64,000 nucleotides of DNA from Marinitoga sp. 38H-ov (GCF_011057715.1 NZ_LNGH01000016.1:62001-126000), one strand, 5' to 3'. Shown: positions 27,260 through 39,498, counted from the stretch's first letter. Made by a program: numbers and translations. The notes: a model not told the origin generated them from the letters alone.

Positions 27260-28444
27260 ATGAACTTTTATGAACAATTGATTTCTGAAATGAACGAATT
27301 AAAGGAAAACGGCCTTTTTGTTACAATTAGAACTTTAAACAGCGCACAAGGTGCTTGGTTTGAAGTGGATGGAAAAAAAGTTTTAAATTTATGCTCTAAT
27401 AATTATTTAGGTTTTGCTAACAACGAAAGACTTAAAAAAGCCGCAATTAAAGCAGTAGAAGAATACGGTGTAGGTCCCGGCGCTGTTAGAAGCATTGCTG
27501 GTACAATGGATATTCACACAAAATTAGAAAAGGAACTTGCAGAATTCAAAAAAGCAGAAGCTACTTTAGTCGTACAATCTGGATTTAACGCAAACCAAGC
27601 AGTTATTCCGGCTATAACAACTGCAGAAGATGCTATCCTATCAGATGAACTAAATCATGCAAGTATTATTGATGGAGTTAGACTATCAAAAGCTAAGAAA
27701 TATGTATGGAAACATAAGGATGTAAAAGACTTAGAAGAAAAATTAAAAGAAGCAAAATCAAATGGTGCTAGAAGATTATTAATTATAACAGATGGTGTAT
27801 TTAGTATGGATGGAGATTTAGCTCCATTACCAGAAATCGTAGAAGTTGCAGAAAAATATAATGCTATTGTTATGGTCGATGACGCTCATGGTGAAGGTGT
27901 TTTAGGAGATAGCGGAAGAGGAATTGTTGATCATTTCCATCTACATGGGCGAGTTGATATAGAAGTTGGTACATTATCTAAAGCTTTTGGTGTAGTTGGT
28001 GGATTTGTTGCTGGAAAAAAAGAATTAATTGAATATTTAAAACAAAAAGCTAGACCTTTCTTGTTTAGTAGTTCATTATCTCCAGCAGAAGCAGGAGCTG
28101 CTCTAGAAGCTGTTAGAATATTGAGTGAAAGTGGAGAAGTTGTAGAAAAATTATGGGAAAATGGAAGATACTTTAAAGAAAAATTGAATGCGTTAGGTTT
28201 TGATACATGGCATAGTGAAACACCAATAACTCCAGTTATGTTATACGATGCTAAAGTAGCAAAAGAATTTAGTTTAAAACTATTTGAAGAGGGTATTTTT
28301 GCACAATCTATTGGATATCCTACTGTTCCAAAAGGATTAGCTAGAATTAGGGTAATGATTAGTGCTGCCCATACAAAAGAAGATTTAGATTTTGCTGTTG
28401 AAAAATTTGAGAAAATTGGAAAAGAATTAAATATAATAAAATAA
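27260..28444 (+). CDS. kbl: Glycine C-acetyltransferase (2-amino-3-ketobutyrate CoA ligase)
   Basis: This PLP enzyme splits 2-amino-3-ketobutyrate with CoA into glycine and acetyl-CoA, completing threonine degradation with Tdh. Fold type I alpha-oxoamine synthase marks are [21 protein letters not shown] and the PLP-lysine in [11 protein letters not shown]. Length 394 is typical. The start is ATG behind AAGGGGG. The operon ends at a strong bidirectional hairpin shared with plsY. Confidence 0.96.
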   Translation: MNFYEQLISEMNELKENGLFVTIRTLNSAQGAWFEVDGKKVLNLCSNNYLGFANNERLKKAAIKAVEEYGVGPGAVRSIAGTMDIHTKLEKELAEFKKAEATLVVQSGFNANQAVIPAITTAEDAILSDELNHASIIDGVRLSKAKKYVWKHKDVKDLEEKLKEAKSNGARRLLIITDGVFSMDGDLAPLPEIVEVAEKYNAIVMVDDAHGEGVLGDSGRGIVDHFHLHGRVDIEVGTLSKAFGVVGGFVAGKKELIEYLKQKARPFLFSSSLSPAEAGAALEAVRILSESGEVVEKLWENGRYFKEKLNALGFDTWHSETPITPVMLYDAKVAKEFSLKLFEEGIFAQSIGYPTVPKGLARIRVMISAAHTKEDLDFAVEKFEKIGKELNIIK

Positions 28445-28469
28445 AAAAGCAGGCCTGGCCTGCTTTTTT
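28443..28469. terminator. Bidirectional terminator between kbl and plsY
   Basis: AAAAAAGCAGG and CCTGCTTTTTT form a near-perfect stem around CCTGG, with T runs in both directions. It overlaps the plsY stop codon. Confidence 0.92.
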
Positions 28470-29058
28470 ATTCGGCTTTATCCAATCGTTCAGTAACTTT
28501 TATTTCAGTTTTATTTATTATTCTAATGAGATTTTCTATATGTTTAGGAAGTATTATAACAAACATAAGAGAAAGCAATAACGGATCCATATTAAATATT
28601 TTAAAATATGAGAAAAACATTATTATAAATAAACTTACAACATTTCCTAATGCTATATATTTTGTAATATAAGTAATAATAGCTGATATACCCGCAAACA
28701 TTAAACCAACTATAGGATTATATGCCATTAATACCCCTAACAATGTAGCTATACCTTTGCCACCTTTAAATTTCAAAAAAATACTCCAATTATGTCCAAT
28801 TACTACTAATAATGATGCTAAATATACATATATATTCTCCGTTTTTAGAATATGAGAAAACAAATAATATACAAAAAAACCTTTTGAAAAATCTCCAACT
28901 AAACACAAAAGACCAACTTTTAAATTTGTAATATAAACCGCATTTGATGTCCCTACATTCTTTGATCCATACTTTCTAACATCTCTCCCTGTTAAAATAT
29001 ATGGAAAAATAAAACTAAAAGGAATACTACCAATAATATAAGCTAAAAATAAATACAT
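28468..29058 (-). CDS. plsY: Glycerol-3-phosphate acyltransferase PlsY
   Basis: This multi-pass membrane enzyme transfers acyl groups from acyl-phosphate (made by PlsX) to glycerol-3-phosphate. Characteristic motifs are IGSIPFSFIF, GSKNVGTSNA, and FKGGKGIATLLG. It has 196 residues. ATG at 29058 follows AGGAG by 4 bases and is chosen; the GTG at 29070 is within the upstream gene and overlaps the ribosome site. It partly overlaps the promoter-distal end of the ABC-2 permease gene's transcript, so the pair is co-transcribed. Confidence 0.95.
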   Translation of the reverse strand: MYLFLAYIIGSIPFSFIFPYILTGRDVRKYGSKNVGTSNAVYITNLKVGLLCLVGDFSKGFFVYYLFSHILKTENIYVYLASLLVVIGHNWSIFLKFKGGKGIATLLGVLMAYNPIVGLMFAGISAIITYITKYIALGNVVSLFIIMFFSYFKIFNMDPLLLSLMFVIILPKHIENLIRIINKTEIKVTERLDKAE

Positions 29059-29066
29059 AATGCTCC

Positions 29067-30242
29067 TCACTTTCTTTCAATATGAGTTAAAAATATATAA
29101 CTTATAATAAATGATATAAATGTAAATAGCATCATTATATATATATTATTTATAACCATTGATAAATCATAATTTAATAATGCTATTTTTCTTAAAGAAT
29201 CTATAGAATATTTTATAGGTAAGGCATATGTCCATCTATACCAAATAGAATCTTTTGGAATAGATATTAAAACATCTCCAAATAATACCATTGTACCTAT
29301 AAATATTGCTAATAAAAATGTTGTTGTTCTTGTAGTTTTTGATATAGAAGAAATTAACATTCCAAATGATGCAAACATTATTACATTTAATAATATTAAA
29401 ATCAAAATATCTATTTCTTTCCCTGCAAAATTGCTTCCAAAATTTTTAAATACATAATAAGTAATAACACTAGATATTAATCCAAGTATTGAATAAGTTA
29501 ATAGCTTATATAATGAAAACTCCCAAATTTTTAAACCATTTGCTCTATATATGTCTAATAACCCATTTTCTCTTGTTTGAGAAATTGATATCCCTATTCC
29601 GCCCATAGAAAAAATAAGTATTAATACCAATATTGCAGACGGAGCTAGCATATCTTGAAAATCTAAAGATGCATTTTCAATATTTTTTAAACTTCCATCT
29701 TTGACATTTGGAATTTGTATTTCTATTTCAGGTGGTTTCCTATCTTTATCTACAGATATACCACCTTTTAATAAAAATTGCGTTGTTGAACCTGTTGATA
29801 TTTCTGGTATTCCAGATAATTCACTAAATAGTGCTTTTACAACAGTATAAATAGCAACACTGCTATCTAAATCATTGGGATTAGGAACTAAAATTAATTT
29901 AGTATCTTTATAATCTTTTAAATTATTCATAAACCCTTTTGGCACAATTAATATAGAATCAAATTCATTTGTTTTTATTGCTTCAATTAATTCTTTTTGT
30001 GTAGTTAATTGAACGGCATCTTTCCATTTAAAAAACTGACTTAAAAAGAGAAAACCAAATTTTCCAAGAAAAGAATTATCTTCATTATAAACTGCTATTT
30101 TATAATTTGATAGCATATTTTCAGGAAATAGGTTTGAACCCAAATAAGATAAAAGAAAAGGAATTAAAATAAGAGAAATTAAAAAACCTTTATTTCTAAA
30201 AATTTTTACTAATTCATATTTCATCAAAGATAATATCTTCAT
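29067..30242 (-). CDS. ABC-2 type transporter permease
   Basis: The protein has 391 residues. The first membrane helix (about 20-36) is followed by a large extracytoplasmic domain (about 45-200). Five further helices lie at about 205-385, the layout of NatB/YhaP-type ABC-2 permeases. FRNKGFLISLILIP at the start and SQTRENGLLDIYRANG in the first cytoplasmic loop are typical. No ATP-binding protein gene is adjacent, so its ATPase must be elsewhere. The substrate is unknown. It is divergent from upp. Confidence 0.85.
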   Translation of the reverse strand: MKILSLMKYELVKIFRNKGFLISLILIPFLLSYLGSNLFPENMLSNYKIAVYNEDNSFLGKFGFLFLSQFFKWKDAVQLTTQKELIEAIKTNEFDSILIVPKGFMNNLKDYKDTKLILVPNPNDLDSSVAIYTVVKALFSELSGIPEISTGSTTQFLLKGGISVDKDRKPPEIEIQIPNVKDGSLKNIENASLDFQDMLAPSAILVLILIFSMGGIGISISQTRENGLLDIYRANGLKIWEFSLYKLLTYSILGLISSVITYYVFKNFGSNFAGKEIDILILILLNVIMFASFGMLISSISKTTRTTTFLLAIFIGTMVLFGDVLISIPKDSIWYRWTYALPIKYSIDSLRKIALLNYDLSMVINNIYIMMLFTFISFIISYIFLTHIERK

Positions 30243-30315
30243 ACTTCACCTCTACAATATTTTCTAAATCTTTATATATTCTACCAAAAAATTTAAAATG
30301 TTCAAAGCTTTTTTA

Positions 30316-30990
<675 letters not shown>

Positions 30991-30992
<2 letters not shown>

Positions 30993-31015
30993 AATAGCGG
31001 AAAAACCGCTATTCT
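30991..31015. terminator. Bidirectional terminator between upp and ftsY
   Basis: AGAATAGCGG pairs with CCGCTATTCT around an AAAAA loop. The T tracts are short on both sides, so strength is uncertain. It includes the stop codon of ftsY. Confidence 0.8.
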
Positions 31016-31914
31016 TCTATATCTAATAATGCATTACAATAATCATTGGGATCAAAAAGTTGTAAATCATCTTCTTTTTCTCCTACTCCTATTAATTTAA
31101 TAGGTATTTTTAATTCTTGATTAATTGCAAAGGCTATTCCACCTTTTGCAGTTCCATCTAATTTTGTAACCACTATCCCACTTAAATCTATAGCCTCTTT
31201 AAAAACCTTAGCTTGAACAATGCCGTTTTGCCCTGTTGTTCCATCTAAAACCAGTAATGTTTCATGTGGTGCATCTGGTATAACTTTTTGAATAACTCTT
31301 TTAATTTTTTTCAATTCTTCCATTAAATTACTTTTTGTATGTAGCCTCCCCGCTGTATCTATAATAACAACATCTTTATTTTTAGAAATTGCATGATTTA
31401 ATGCATCATATGCAACAGCTGCAGCATCTGATCCATGAGAATGAGCTATTACATTAATACCAAGTCTATTTCCCCATTCTTTTAATTGCTCTATTGCAGC
31501 AGCTCTAAATGTATCCCCTGATGCAAATACTACTTCATTCCCATTCTCTTTATATATTTTTCCTAATTTAGCTATTGTAGTAGTTTTACCTGTACCATTA
31601 ACTCCTACTACTAAAATAACATATGGTTTTTTTTCTGGTTTTAGAATTATAGGTTTATTATCCAGATGTTCAACCATAATGTCCCTTAATAACAATAATG
31701 GATCATCTGTCTTTTCTTTTTTATATCTTTCTTTTAATTTTTCTATAATATCCTTTGATGCCTCAACTCCCATATCGGATAATATCATTATTTCTTCAAG
31801 TTCTTCTAGAACATCATCATCTAATGTTCTTCCAGAAAATATAGTTTTTATATTCCCAAAAAATTTATCTCTTGTTTTTTTCAATCCTTCTTTTATTTTA
31901 TTAAAAAAACCCAT
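31009..31914 (-). CDS. ftsY: Signal recognition particle receptor FtsY
   Basis: This SRP-family GTPase docks SRP-bound ribosomes at the membrane. It has 301 residues with NG domains only: the N domain (about 1-95) and the G domain with P-loop VGVNGTGKTTTIAKL, DTAGRLHTK, TKLDGTAKGG and the closing GVGEKEDDLQ. The acidic A domain of E. coli is absent, as in most thermophiles. ATG at 31914 is preferred because GGAGGTG lies just ahead; the in-frame ATG at 31941 would add nine unusual residues. It is a single-gene unit convergent with upp. Confidence 0.97.
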   Translation of the reverse strand: MGFFNKIKEGLKKTRDKFFGNIKTIFSGRTLDDDVLEELEEIMILSDMGVEASKDIIEKLKERYKKEKTDDPLLLLRDIMVEHLDNKPIILKPEKKPYVILVVGVNGTGKTTTIAKLGKIYKENGNEVVFASGDTFRAAAIEQLKEWGNRLGINVIAHSHGSDAAAVAYDALNHAISKNKDVVIIDTAGRLHTKSNLMEELKKIKRVIQKVIPDAPHETLLVLDGTTGQNGIVQAKVFKEAIDLSGIVVTKLDGTAKGGIAFAINQELKIPIKLIGVGEKEDDLQLFDPNDYCNALLDIEE

Positions 31915-32004
31915 ACAGCACCTCCATATACAAATTTTCAATATATTTTATCACTATTTTTTTAAATTTCAAAGATCTTAGAAAACATTTCTGAAAACAA
32001 TTAT

Positions 32005-32033
32005 TTGGAAAAAATGCAATTAAATGGTAAAAT
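32005..32033 (+). promoter_or_regulatory. Promoter of the DUF2225-lipoprotein operon
   Basis: TTGGAA (32005-32010), a 17-base spacer and TAAAAT (32028-32033), with an extended TGG before the -10. It is 35 bases ahead of the ATG. Confidence 0.65.
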
Positions 32034-32068
32034 ATCTTTAGTATAATTACATTTAAAGAGGTGTAAAA

Positions 32069-32725
32069 ATGGGAGATTTTTGGGAAGATTCTACAAATTG
32101 TCCTTTATGTGGAAAATCATTTTTTTATACAAAAGTAAAATATGATAGTATAGTGATTAATAAATACGATGATGATTTAAAACCAAATTTTAAGGGACCT
32201 AATCCACAAAATTTTTCTATATTAACCTGTCCAAAATGCGGTTTTACATTTTTCTCTGATGATATCAATGTTTTAAAAAGAATAAAAAAAGAAAAAAAAG
32301 AAGAATTAAAAGAATACTTAAAAATTGCAAAACTAAGATTAGGAAAAATAGATAATTCATATGAAAAATCTTCTGAGTTTATAAAAAAACAACTTGCATT
32401 AGCCTCAATAATTTATAAAATTATTGAAAACCCAGAAAACATGGCAAAAAGTTTAATAAGACTAGCTTGGATATTTAGAGATGAAAATAAAGAAAAAGAA
32501 GAATTAAAAATGATATATTCTGCTGTAAATTACTTAGAAGAAAAATTCAAAGATTTAACAACAGATGAAGAACTTATAATGTATTATTTTTACAAAGGAT
32601 ATTTAAACTTAAGACTAGGCAAGAAAAAAGATGCAAAAGAAAGCTTTAATAAATTAATATCAAGGTATAAGAATTCTAGTAATCCATATATAAAAAAAGC
32701 AGAATATTTAAAGGGTGATTTATAA
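32069..32725 (+). CDS. DUF2225 family protein with zinc-ribbon
   Basis: The protein has 218 residues. The N-terminal part has two CxxC pairs, CPLCGKSFFY and CPKCGFTFF (about residues 10-13 and 54-57), which would bind one metal. The remainder (about 80-218) is helical and TPR-like. This matches DUF2225, found in Firmicutes and Thermotogota, function unknown. Its stop overlaps by one base the start of the LysM lipoprotein gene, so the two are translationally coupled, pointing to a role with the cell-wall protein. Confidence 0.85.
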   Translation: MGDFWEDSTNCPLCGKSFFYTKVKYDSIVINKYDDDLKPNFKGPNPQNFSILTCPKCGFTFFSDDINVLKRIKKEKKEELKEYLKIAKLRLGKIDNSYEKSSEFIKKQLALASIIYKIIENPENMAKSLIRLAWIFRDENKEKEELKMIYSAVNYLEEKFKDLTTDEELIMYYFYKGYLNLRLGKKKDAKESFNKLISRYKNSSNPYIKKAEYLKGDL

Positions 32726-34683
32726 TGAAAAAAATAGTGTTATTCCTATCAATTTTATTTATATTTACTTCATGTTCTTTATTCCAAATGACACCAACTA
32801 ATGATAGAATTAACAATATTGAAAAAGAAATTTCTTCAATAAAATTAACTTTAAATAATCAAGAACAAATTATTAAAAATTACTATAATCTCGAGGTTAA
32901 ATTCAACGAATTATCTAATGAAATTTCATTATTAAAAACTAAAATAGAATCGTTTGACAAATCAGATAACAACAAGTTAATTAATTTAGAAAATCAATTA
33001 ACGGACATTGAAAATTCTATAGTTAAAATTAAAAACGATATTCCGCAAATAAAAGATTATAATGAAATTCTAAGTGCATTTGAGAAAAAAATTAATGATA
33101 TTGAAAAAAATATTCAGTCATTAAATAACGAAAACGCAAAAAAGGAAGAATTAAATATATTGAATGATAGTATAGAATCTCTTAATTCAAGTATTACAAA
33201 TATTGAAACTAATATTTATTCGTTAAAATCTAATTTTTCAACTTTTTCATTAGATTTTAATAAAAAATATGTTTCACTTGAAGGGAAAATTAATACTTTA
33301 GAAAATAATTATAGTTCTATAGGTTTAACTATAGATTCATCTGAAATACAAAAAAAGATAGATGATTCTGTAAAATATAATATTGATGCTCTTTTAAAAA
33401 CAGTGAATTCATTAGATAAAATATGGCAAATTAATTTTGAAACACTAGAGAAGGATTTAGATTCTTTAAAAAATGATTATTCTATTTTCAAAGAAAATGT
33501 ATCTGGTATTATAAATGAAGAAAATTTAAAAAAATATGTATATGAATCTGTTGAAACAGAAACTCAAAGGGAAGTTGCAAAATTATTCTATAAAACAAAA
33601 AGTGAAGAGCTATTAAAAATTAAAAATTTAGAAGAACAATTCAATATATTGAATAATAATATTTCTAAACTCCAAAACTCATTTGAATTATTATCTTCAA
33701 GACCTTTGAGCACTTTGGATGAAAAATATAAAACAAAATTAGCTGAATTAGAAAGAGAACTTACAAATGCTTTGATTTCCTTTTCTAATGCAGAAATCAA
33801 AGAGCTATTTGGTTCAGGAGATCAAATTATATATAAAGTTAAATCCGGAGATACTTTAAGTCAAATCGCCTTAGCTTTTGGCCTAGGATACAATGGAGTG
33901 GATTTAATTAAAGTTGCTAATAATATTGACGATCCAAGAACAATACGTGTAGGTCAAGATATAATAATACCTGTGAATAATATTGAAGAATTTTTAAGTT
34001 GGCCTTTAGAATATACTTCGCCTTCTGATTATGAAAGAATTGTAATTAGATTTGGAGATAGAATATCTACTGGAATTTCTGTTGGTTTAGGAATCTTACC
34101 TTTAAAAGATGAAAATGTAAAATCCGTATTACCAGGAAGAATAATAGAAATTGGAAAATCACAAAATGATTCAAATTACATTAAAATAGATCATGGAAAC
34201 GGCGTAATTACAGTATATTCTAACTTAATATCTATTTTAATAAAAGAAGGAAAATGGGTGGATTCAAATACAGTTATAGGAAAAGTACAAAAAGACAAAC
34301 TATTCAATTTTGAGATTTGGAAAAACGGAGAACCAAAAGATCCTATGAGACTTTTTTTTAAATATATTGGAAACTTTAAAGCAACTTTCTATACAGAATG
34401 GGATGATAAAATAATATATTATCCAGCTTTTAGACTTACAAAATCTCAAAATGTTCCTAGACCATGGGTTACTGTTGCTGCAGATCCTAATTATTTACCT
34501 TTAGGAACCATTGTATATATTCCTGAATTTAGAAATTCTCCAAATTTTGGTTTTTTTGAAATCGAAGATATTGGTGGAAAAATTATAGGTAATCGCTTAG
34601 ACATATATATAAATGATGTTAGACTTGCCCAAAATTCTTATGATGTTGACGTTTATATTGTTGGACAAAAAACTAGGAGGTAA
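32725..34683 (+). CDS. Lipoprotein with coiled coil, LysM, degenerate M23 and 3D domains
   Basis: The protein has 652 residues. The lipobox FIFTSC marks a lipoprotein, with Cys at about residue 16. Residues about 25-360 form a long coiled coil. A LysM peptidoglycan-binding domain (about 369-417) starts YKVKSGDTLSQIA. A LytM/M23-like beta fold (about 435-540) lacks the zinc ligands: the first His/Asp motif reads STGISVG, the expected YxHL is YSNL, and the HFE motif is FNFEIW. The C-terminal 3D domain (about 551-650) shows AADPNYLPLGT and EDIGGKIIGNRLD. It probably anchors or regulates peptidoglycan hydrolysis; catalysis by the 3D domain is possible. Confidence 0.88.
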   Translation: MKKIVLFLSILFIFTSCSLFQMTPTNDRINNIEKEISSIKLTLNNQEQIIKNYYNLEVKFNELSNEISLLKTKIESFDKSDNNKLINLENQLTDIENSIVKIKNDIPQIKDYNEILSAFEKKINDIEKNIQSLNNENAKKEELNILNDSIESLNSSITNIETNIYSLKSNFSTFSLDFNKKYVSLEGKINTLENNYSSIGLTIDSSEIQKKIDDSVKYNIDALLKTVNSLDKIWQINFETLEKDLDSLKNDYSIFKENVSGIINEENLKKYVYESVETETQREVAKLFYKTKSEELLKIKNLEEQFNILNNNISKLQNSFELLSSRPLSTLDEKYKTKLAELERELTNALISFSNAEIKELFGSGDQIIYKVKSGDTLSQIALAFGLGYNGVDLIKVANNIDDPRTIRVGQDIIIPVNNIEEFLSWPLEYTSPSDYERIVIRFGDRISTGISVGLGILPLKDENVKSVLPGRIIEIGKSQNDSNYIKIDHGNGVITVYSNLISILIKEGKWVDSNTVIGKVQKDKLFNFEIWKNGEPKDPMRLFFKYIGNFKATFYTEWDDKIIYYPAFRLTKSQNVPRPWVTVAADPNYLPLGTIVYIPEFRNSPNFGFFEIEDIGGKIIGNRLDIYINDVRLAQNSYDVDVYIVGQKTRR

Positions 34684-34686
34684 AAT

Positions 34687-35166
34687 ATGGGATTAACTGT
34701 AAAAAGTAGTTATGCTTTAAGAGCTTTGTATGAATTGGCTAATTTTCATTATAATGGTATAAAAAGAGTTTCAATAAATGACTTATCTAAGAAACAAAAA
34801 ATACCTAAAGATTTTTTAGAAAAAATCTTTAGTGAGTTAAGAGAACATGGAATAGTCGACTCTGTAAGAGGTAGATATGGCGGATATGCATTAACCAAAA
34901 ATCCAAAAGATTTAAAATTAAGCGAAGTGATATATGTATTGGATAAACCATTCCAATCATATGAGTGTGTTATAACTGGAAAATGTGAAACTTTAGGATC
35001 AGATTGCGCTGTAGGATATGTATGGAAAATGGTAAACACTGTTTTAATGAAAGAATTATCTAAAATAACTTTAGCTGATTTACTTGAAATTGGAAAAAAA
35101 TTAGAATTAATGGGAGGCAATACAGTTGAAGAAAAGATTAATAATGCTGATGAGCGGGGGAGTTGA
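34687..35166 (+). CDS. Rrf2-family transcriptional regulator with three cysteines
   Basis: The protein has 159 residues. An N-terminal winged helix begins GLTVKSSYALRALYELA and includes RGRYGGYAL, as in IscR/CymR/RsrR proteins. The C-terminal part has Cys94, Cys100 and Cys107 (spacing CX5CX6C), close to the IscR cluster ligands, so it may sense Fe-S status. Its last 41 bases overlap the start of mnmA. The usual iscS gene between Rrf2 and mnmA is missing here. It probably regulates sulfur or Fe-S functions, but which is not known. Confidence 0.9.
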   Translation: MGLTVKSSYALRALYELANFHYNGIKRVSINDLSKKQKIPKDFLEKIFSELREHGIVDSVRGRYGGYALTKNPKDLKLSEVIYVLDKPFQSYECVITGKCETLGSDCAVGYVWKMVNTVLMKELSKITLADLLEIGKKLELMGGNTVEEKINNADERGS

Positions 35167-36211
35167 TAGTTCAGTTGCCGCTTATTTGGCAATCAAAGAA
35201 GGATATGAAGTAATTGGGGTCCATTTTAAAACTATTCCCGATGAAGTCTTTTTAAAAATACCTGAAAAGAAAAAAATTTGTTGTAGCCCATCAGATACAT
35301 ATGATGCAATGAGAATAGCTAAAAAACTAGGTTTTGAGCTAAAAGTTATTAAAGTATATGAAGATTTCAAAGAAAAAATTATTGACTATTTTATTAACGA
35401 ATATAAAAGTGGTTATACACCAAATCCTTGTATGTTATGCAATAAGTTCTTTAAATTTGGTTTAGCTATTGACTTATTAGAAAAATTCAATGCAGATATT
35501 GTAGCTTCAGGACACTATGCTATACAGGAATTTTCCAAAAAATATAATAAAAATATAATAAAAAAAGGTATAGACAAATCTAAAGATCAATCTTATTTTT
35601 TAGCATATATAAATAAGGATTATATTCCGAAAATATATTTTCCTAACGGAAAATATACTAAAGATGAAATTAGAAAAATAGCAGAAACTTTAGATATGAA
35701 CATTTCAAAAAAAATAGACAGTCAAGAATTATGTTTTATACCTGATAATGACTATAGAAGATTTCTAAAAGAAAATAATGTAGAAATAAGTAAAGGAGAA
35801 GTTTTAAACTTAGATGGTGAAGTTATTGGCGAACATACAGGATATACTAATTACACTATTGGTCAAAGAACAGGAATTACATATTTTAAAAATCCTAATA
35901 TAAAAATGCATGTATATAAAATTCTTCCCGATAAGAATCAAATTATAGTTGCACCTACTGATAAGGTTTATTTTAATGGATTAATTGCTAATGATTTTAA
36001 TTTTTTAGTTGATTTTGAAAAAATTGAAGCAAAATGTAGAATTAGAAAGAAAAATGAAGAAAAAGAAGCATATATTGAAAAGATTGACAAAAATAAAATA
36101 AAAGTTATTTTTAAAGAACCTATATTCGCAGTTACTCCTGGCCAATTTGCTGTTGTTTATGATAATGAGGGGGTAATCTTAGGTGCCGGTAAGATAGAAA
36201 GCTATTTATAG
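35126..36211 (+). CDS. mnmA: tRNA-specific 2-thiouridylase MnmA
   Basis: This enzyme transfers sulfur to U34 of tRNA-Lys, -Glu and -Gln using ATP and persulfide. It has 361 residues. The PP-loop is [11 protein letters not shown]; the catalytic Cys pair lies in NPCMLCN and SQELCFIP, and [11 protein letters not shown] matches the family. The start is TTG at 35126, placed 7 bases after GGGAGG, inside the end of the Rrf2 gene. A cysteine desulfurase is required as sulfur donor but is not encoded nearby. coaD follows 10 bases later. Confidence 0.95.
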   Translation: MKKRLIMLMSGGVDSSVAAYLAIKEGYEVIGVHFKTIPDEVFLKIPEKKKICCSPSDTYDAMRIAKKLGFELKVIKVYEDFKEKIIDYFINEYKSGYTPNPCMLCNKFFKFGLAIDLLEKFNADIVASGHYAIQEFSKKYNKNIIKKGIDKSKDQSYFLAYINKDYIPKIYFPNGKYTKDEIRKIAETLDMNISKKIDSQELCFIPDNDYRRFLKENNVEISKGEVLNLDGEVIGEHTGYTNYTIGQRTGITYFKNPNIKMHVYKILPDKNQIIVAPTDKVYFNGLIANDFNFLVDFEKIEAKCRIRKKNEEKEAYIEKIDKNKIKVIFKEPIFAVTPGQFAVVYDNEGVILGAGKIESYL

Positions 36212-36221
36212 GAGGCGAAAT

Positions 36222-36710
36222 ATGTTAAGAGCTATTTATCCCGGAAGCTTTGATCCAATTACATATGGGCATATAAATTTAATTAAAAGAGCCTCTAAGG
36301 TTGTTGATGAATTATATATAGCAATACTTAATAATATTAATAAAAAATATTTTTTTTCATGTGAGGAAAGATTAGAATTAACCAAAATGGCTTTAAAAGA
36401 ATTTAATAATATACATGTCGAAAGTTATTCAGGATTATTAGTAGATTATGCTAAAAAAAAGGAGATAAATGTAATTATACGAGGTCTTCGTGCTGTTTCT
36501 GATTTTGAATATGAATTACAACTCGCAAATGCTAACAGGTCCCTAAACAAAGATATAGAAATATTATTTCTTATGACTGATACTGAATATTCTTTTATTT
36601 CTTCTTCAATTGTTAAGGAAGTTGCAAAATATGGTGGTAATATTTCTCAGTGGGTACCTAAAAATGTGGAAGATGCTATAATTAAAAAAATTAGTAATAA
36701 CAATGTCTAA
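36222..36710 (+). CDS. coaD: Phosphopantetheine adenylyltransferase
   Basis: The enzyme makes dephospho-CoA from 4'-phosphopantetheine and ATP in CoA synthesis. It has 162 residues, starts [18 protein letters not shown] with the nucleotidyltransferase HxGH variant TYGH, and shows [14 protein letters not shown] and SSSIVKEVA. It complements the type III pantothenate kinase CoaX elsewhere in this window. The start is ATG behind TAGGAGGCG. Confidence 0.96.
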   Translation: MLRAIYPGSFDPITYGHINLIKRASKVVDELYIAILNNINKKYFFSCEERLELTKMALKEFNNIHVESYSGLLVDYAKKKEINVIIRGLRAVSDFEYELQLANANRSLNKDIEILFLMTDTEYSFISSSIVKEVAKYGGNISQWVPKNVEDAIIKKISNNNV

Positions 36711-36727
36711 AAAAAGAAAAGTAATTA

Positions 36728-36736
36728 TGTTAAAAT
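36728..36736 (+). promoter_or_regulatory. Extended -10 promoter of tsf
   Basis: TG-T-TAAAAT lies 38 bases before the tsf ATG, in the 64-base gap after coaD. No good -35. Confidence 0.5.
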
Positions 36737-36774
36737 ATTTTTGAATTTAAATATATTATTAGGAGGGAATTGAA

Positions 36775-37374
36775 ATGAATATTTCTGCTGCAGATGTAAA
36801 AAAATTAAGAGATGCTACCGGTGCTGGAATGATGGATTGTAAAAAAGCTTTAATTGAAGCTGAAGGTGATTTTGATAAAGCTGTTGATATCTTAAGAATA
36901 AAAGGAGCTGCAAAAGCTGCAAAAAAAGCTGGAAGAGGTACTGGTGAAGGTATAGTATATTCTTATATTCACCATAATGAAAGAGTTGGAGTTTTATTAG
37001 AATTAAATTGTGAAACAGATTTTGTTGCTAGAACTGAAGATTTCCATGAATTAGCAAAACAAATTTCATTACAAATTGCAGCTATGAAACCAAGATGGGT
37101 TAAAAGAGAAGATGTTCCAGAAGAAGTTATTGCAAAAGAAAAAGAAATATATACAGAAGAAATGAAAGAATCTGGAAAACCTGCACATATTGTTGAAAAA
37201 ATTGTAGAAAATAAATTAAATAAATTCTTTGAAGATAATTGTTTATTAGAGCAAGAATTCGTATTTGCTGATGAAAAGGGTACAAAAATACAAGATCTTA
37301 TTACATCTGCTATTGCTAAAATAGGAGAAAATATACAAGTTTCAAGATTTGCAAGATTTGAAATTGGTGAATAA
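36775..37374 (+). CDS. tsf: Translation elongation factor Ts
   Basis: EF-Ts is the nucleotide exchange factor of EF-Tu. It has 199 residues, a short single-core form common in thermophiles. The start [26 protein letters not shown] with the TDFV-like segment [13 protein letters not shown] is diagnostic, and a further helical dimerisation region follows. tsf is here with pyrH and eno rather than with rpsB. A strong terminator sits between tsf and pyrH. The start is ATG after AGGAGGG. Confidence 0.97.
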   Translation: MNISAADVKKLRDATGAGMMDCKKALIEAEGDFDKAVDILRIKGAAKAAKKAGRGTGEGIVYSYIHHNERVGVLLELNCETDFVARTEDFHELAKQISLQIAAMKPRWVKREDVPEEVIAKEKEIYTEEMKESGKPAHIVEKIVENKLNKFFEDNCLLEQEFVFADEKGTKIQDLITSAIAKIGENIQVSRFARFEIGE

Positions 37375-37379
37375 TACAG

Positions 37380-37406
37380 GGGTGGTGTTTGTCCACCCTT
37401 TTTTTT
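37380..37406 (+). terminator. Terminator downstream of tsf
   Basis: GGGTGG (37380-37385) pairs with CCACCC (37393-37398), followed by eight T residues. pyrH starts 21 bases after the T run, so partial read-through is likely. Confidence 0.9.
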
Positions 37407-37426
37407 AAGGAAAAGGGGGGAATATT

Positions 37427-39432
<2,006 letters not shown>

Positions 39433-39435
39433 ATT

Positions 39436-39465
39436 AATGAGGTCTTGAAAAAGACCTCATTTTTT
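39436..39465 (+). terminator. Terminator of the pyrH-eno transcript
   Basis: AATGAGGTCTT (39436-39446) pairs with AAGACCTCATT (39451-39461) around GAAA, followed by TTTT. Confidence 0.92.
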
Positions 39466-39498
39466 AATATGAACTTTCTATTTAATATGAACTTTCTA
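39463..39498. repeat. Perfect 18-base tandem duplication across a stop codon
   Basis: TTTAATATGAACTTTCTA occurs twice in a row (39463-39480 and 39481-39498). On the minus strand this duplicates the last codons and the TAA of the Cache sensor gene. A further similar but imperfect copy lies at about 39499-39513. Confidence 0.85.

Noticed and set aside
26843-27277. 144-codon minus-strand frame opposite tdh and the kbl start
   Set aside because: Shadow of tdh; lacks ribosome site and crosses two genes with strong support.
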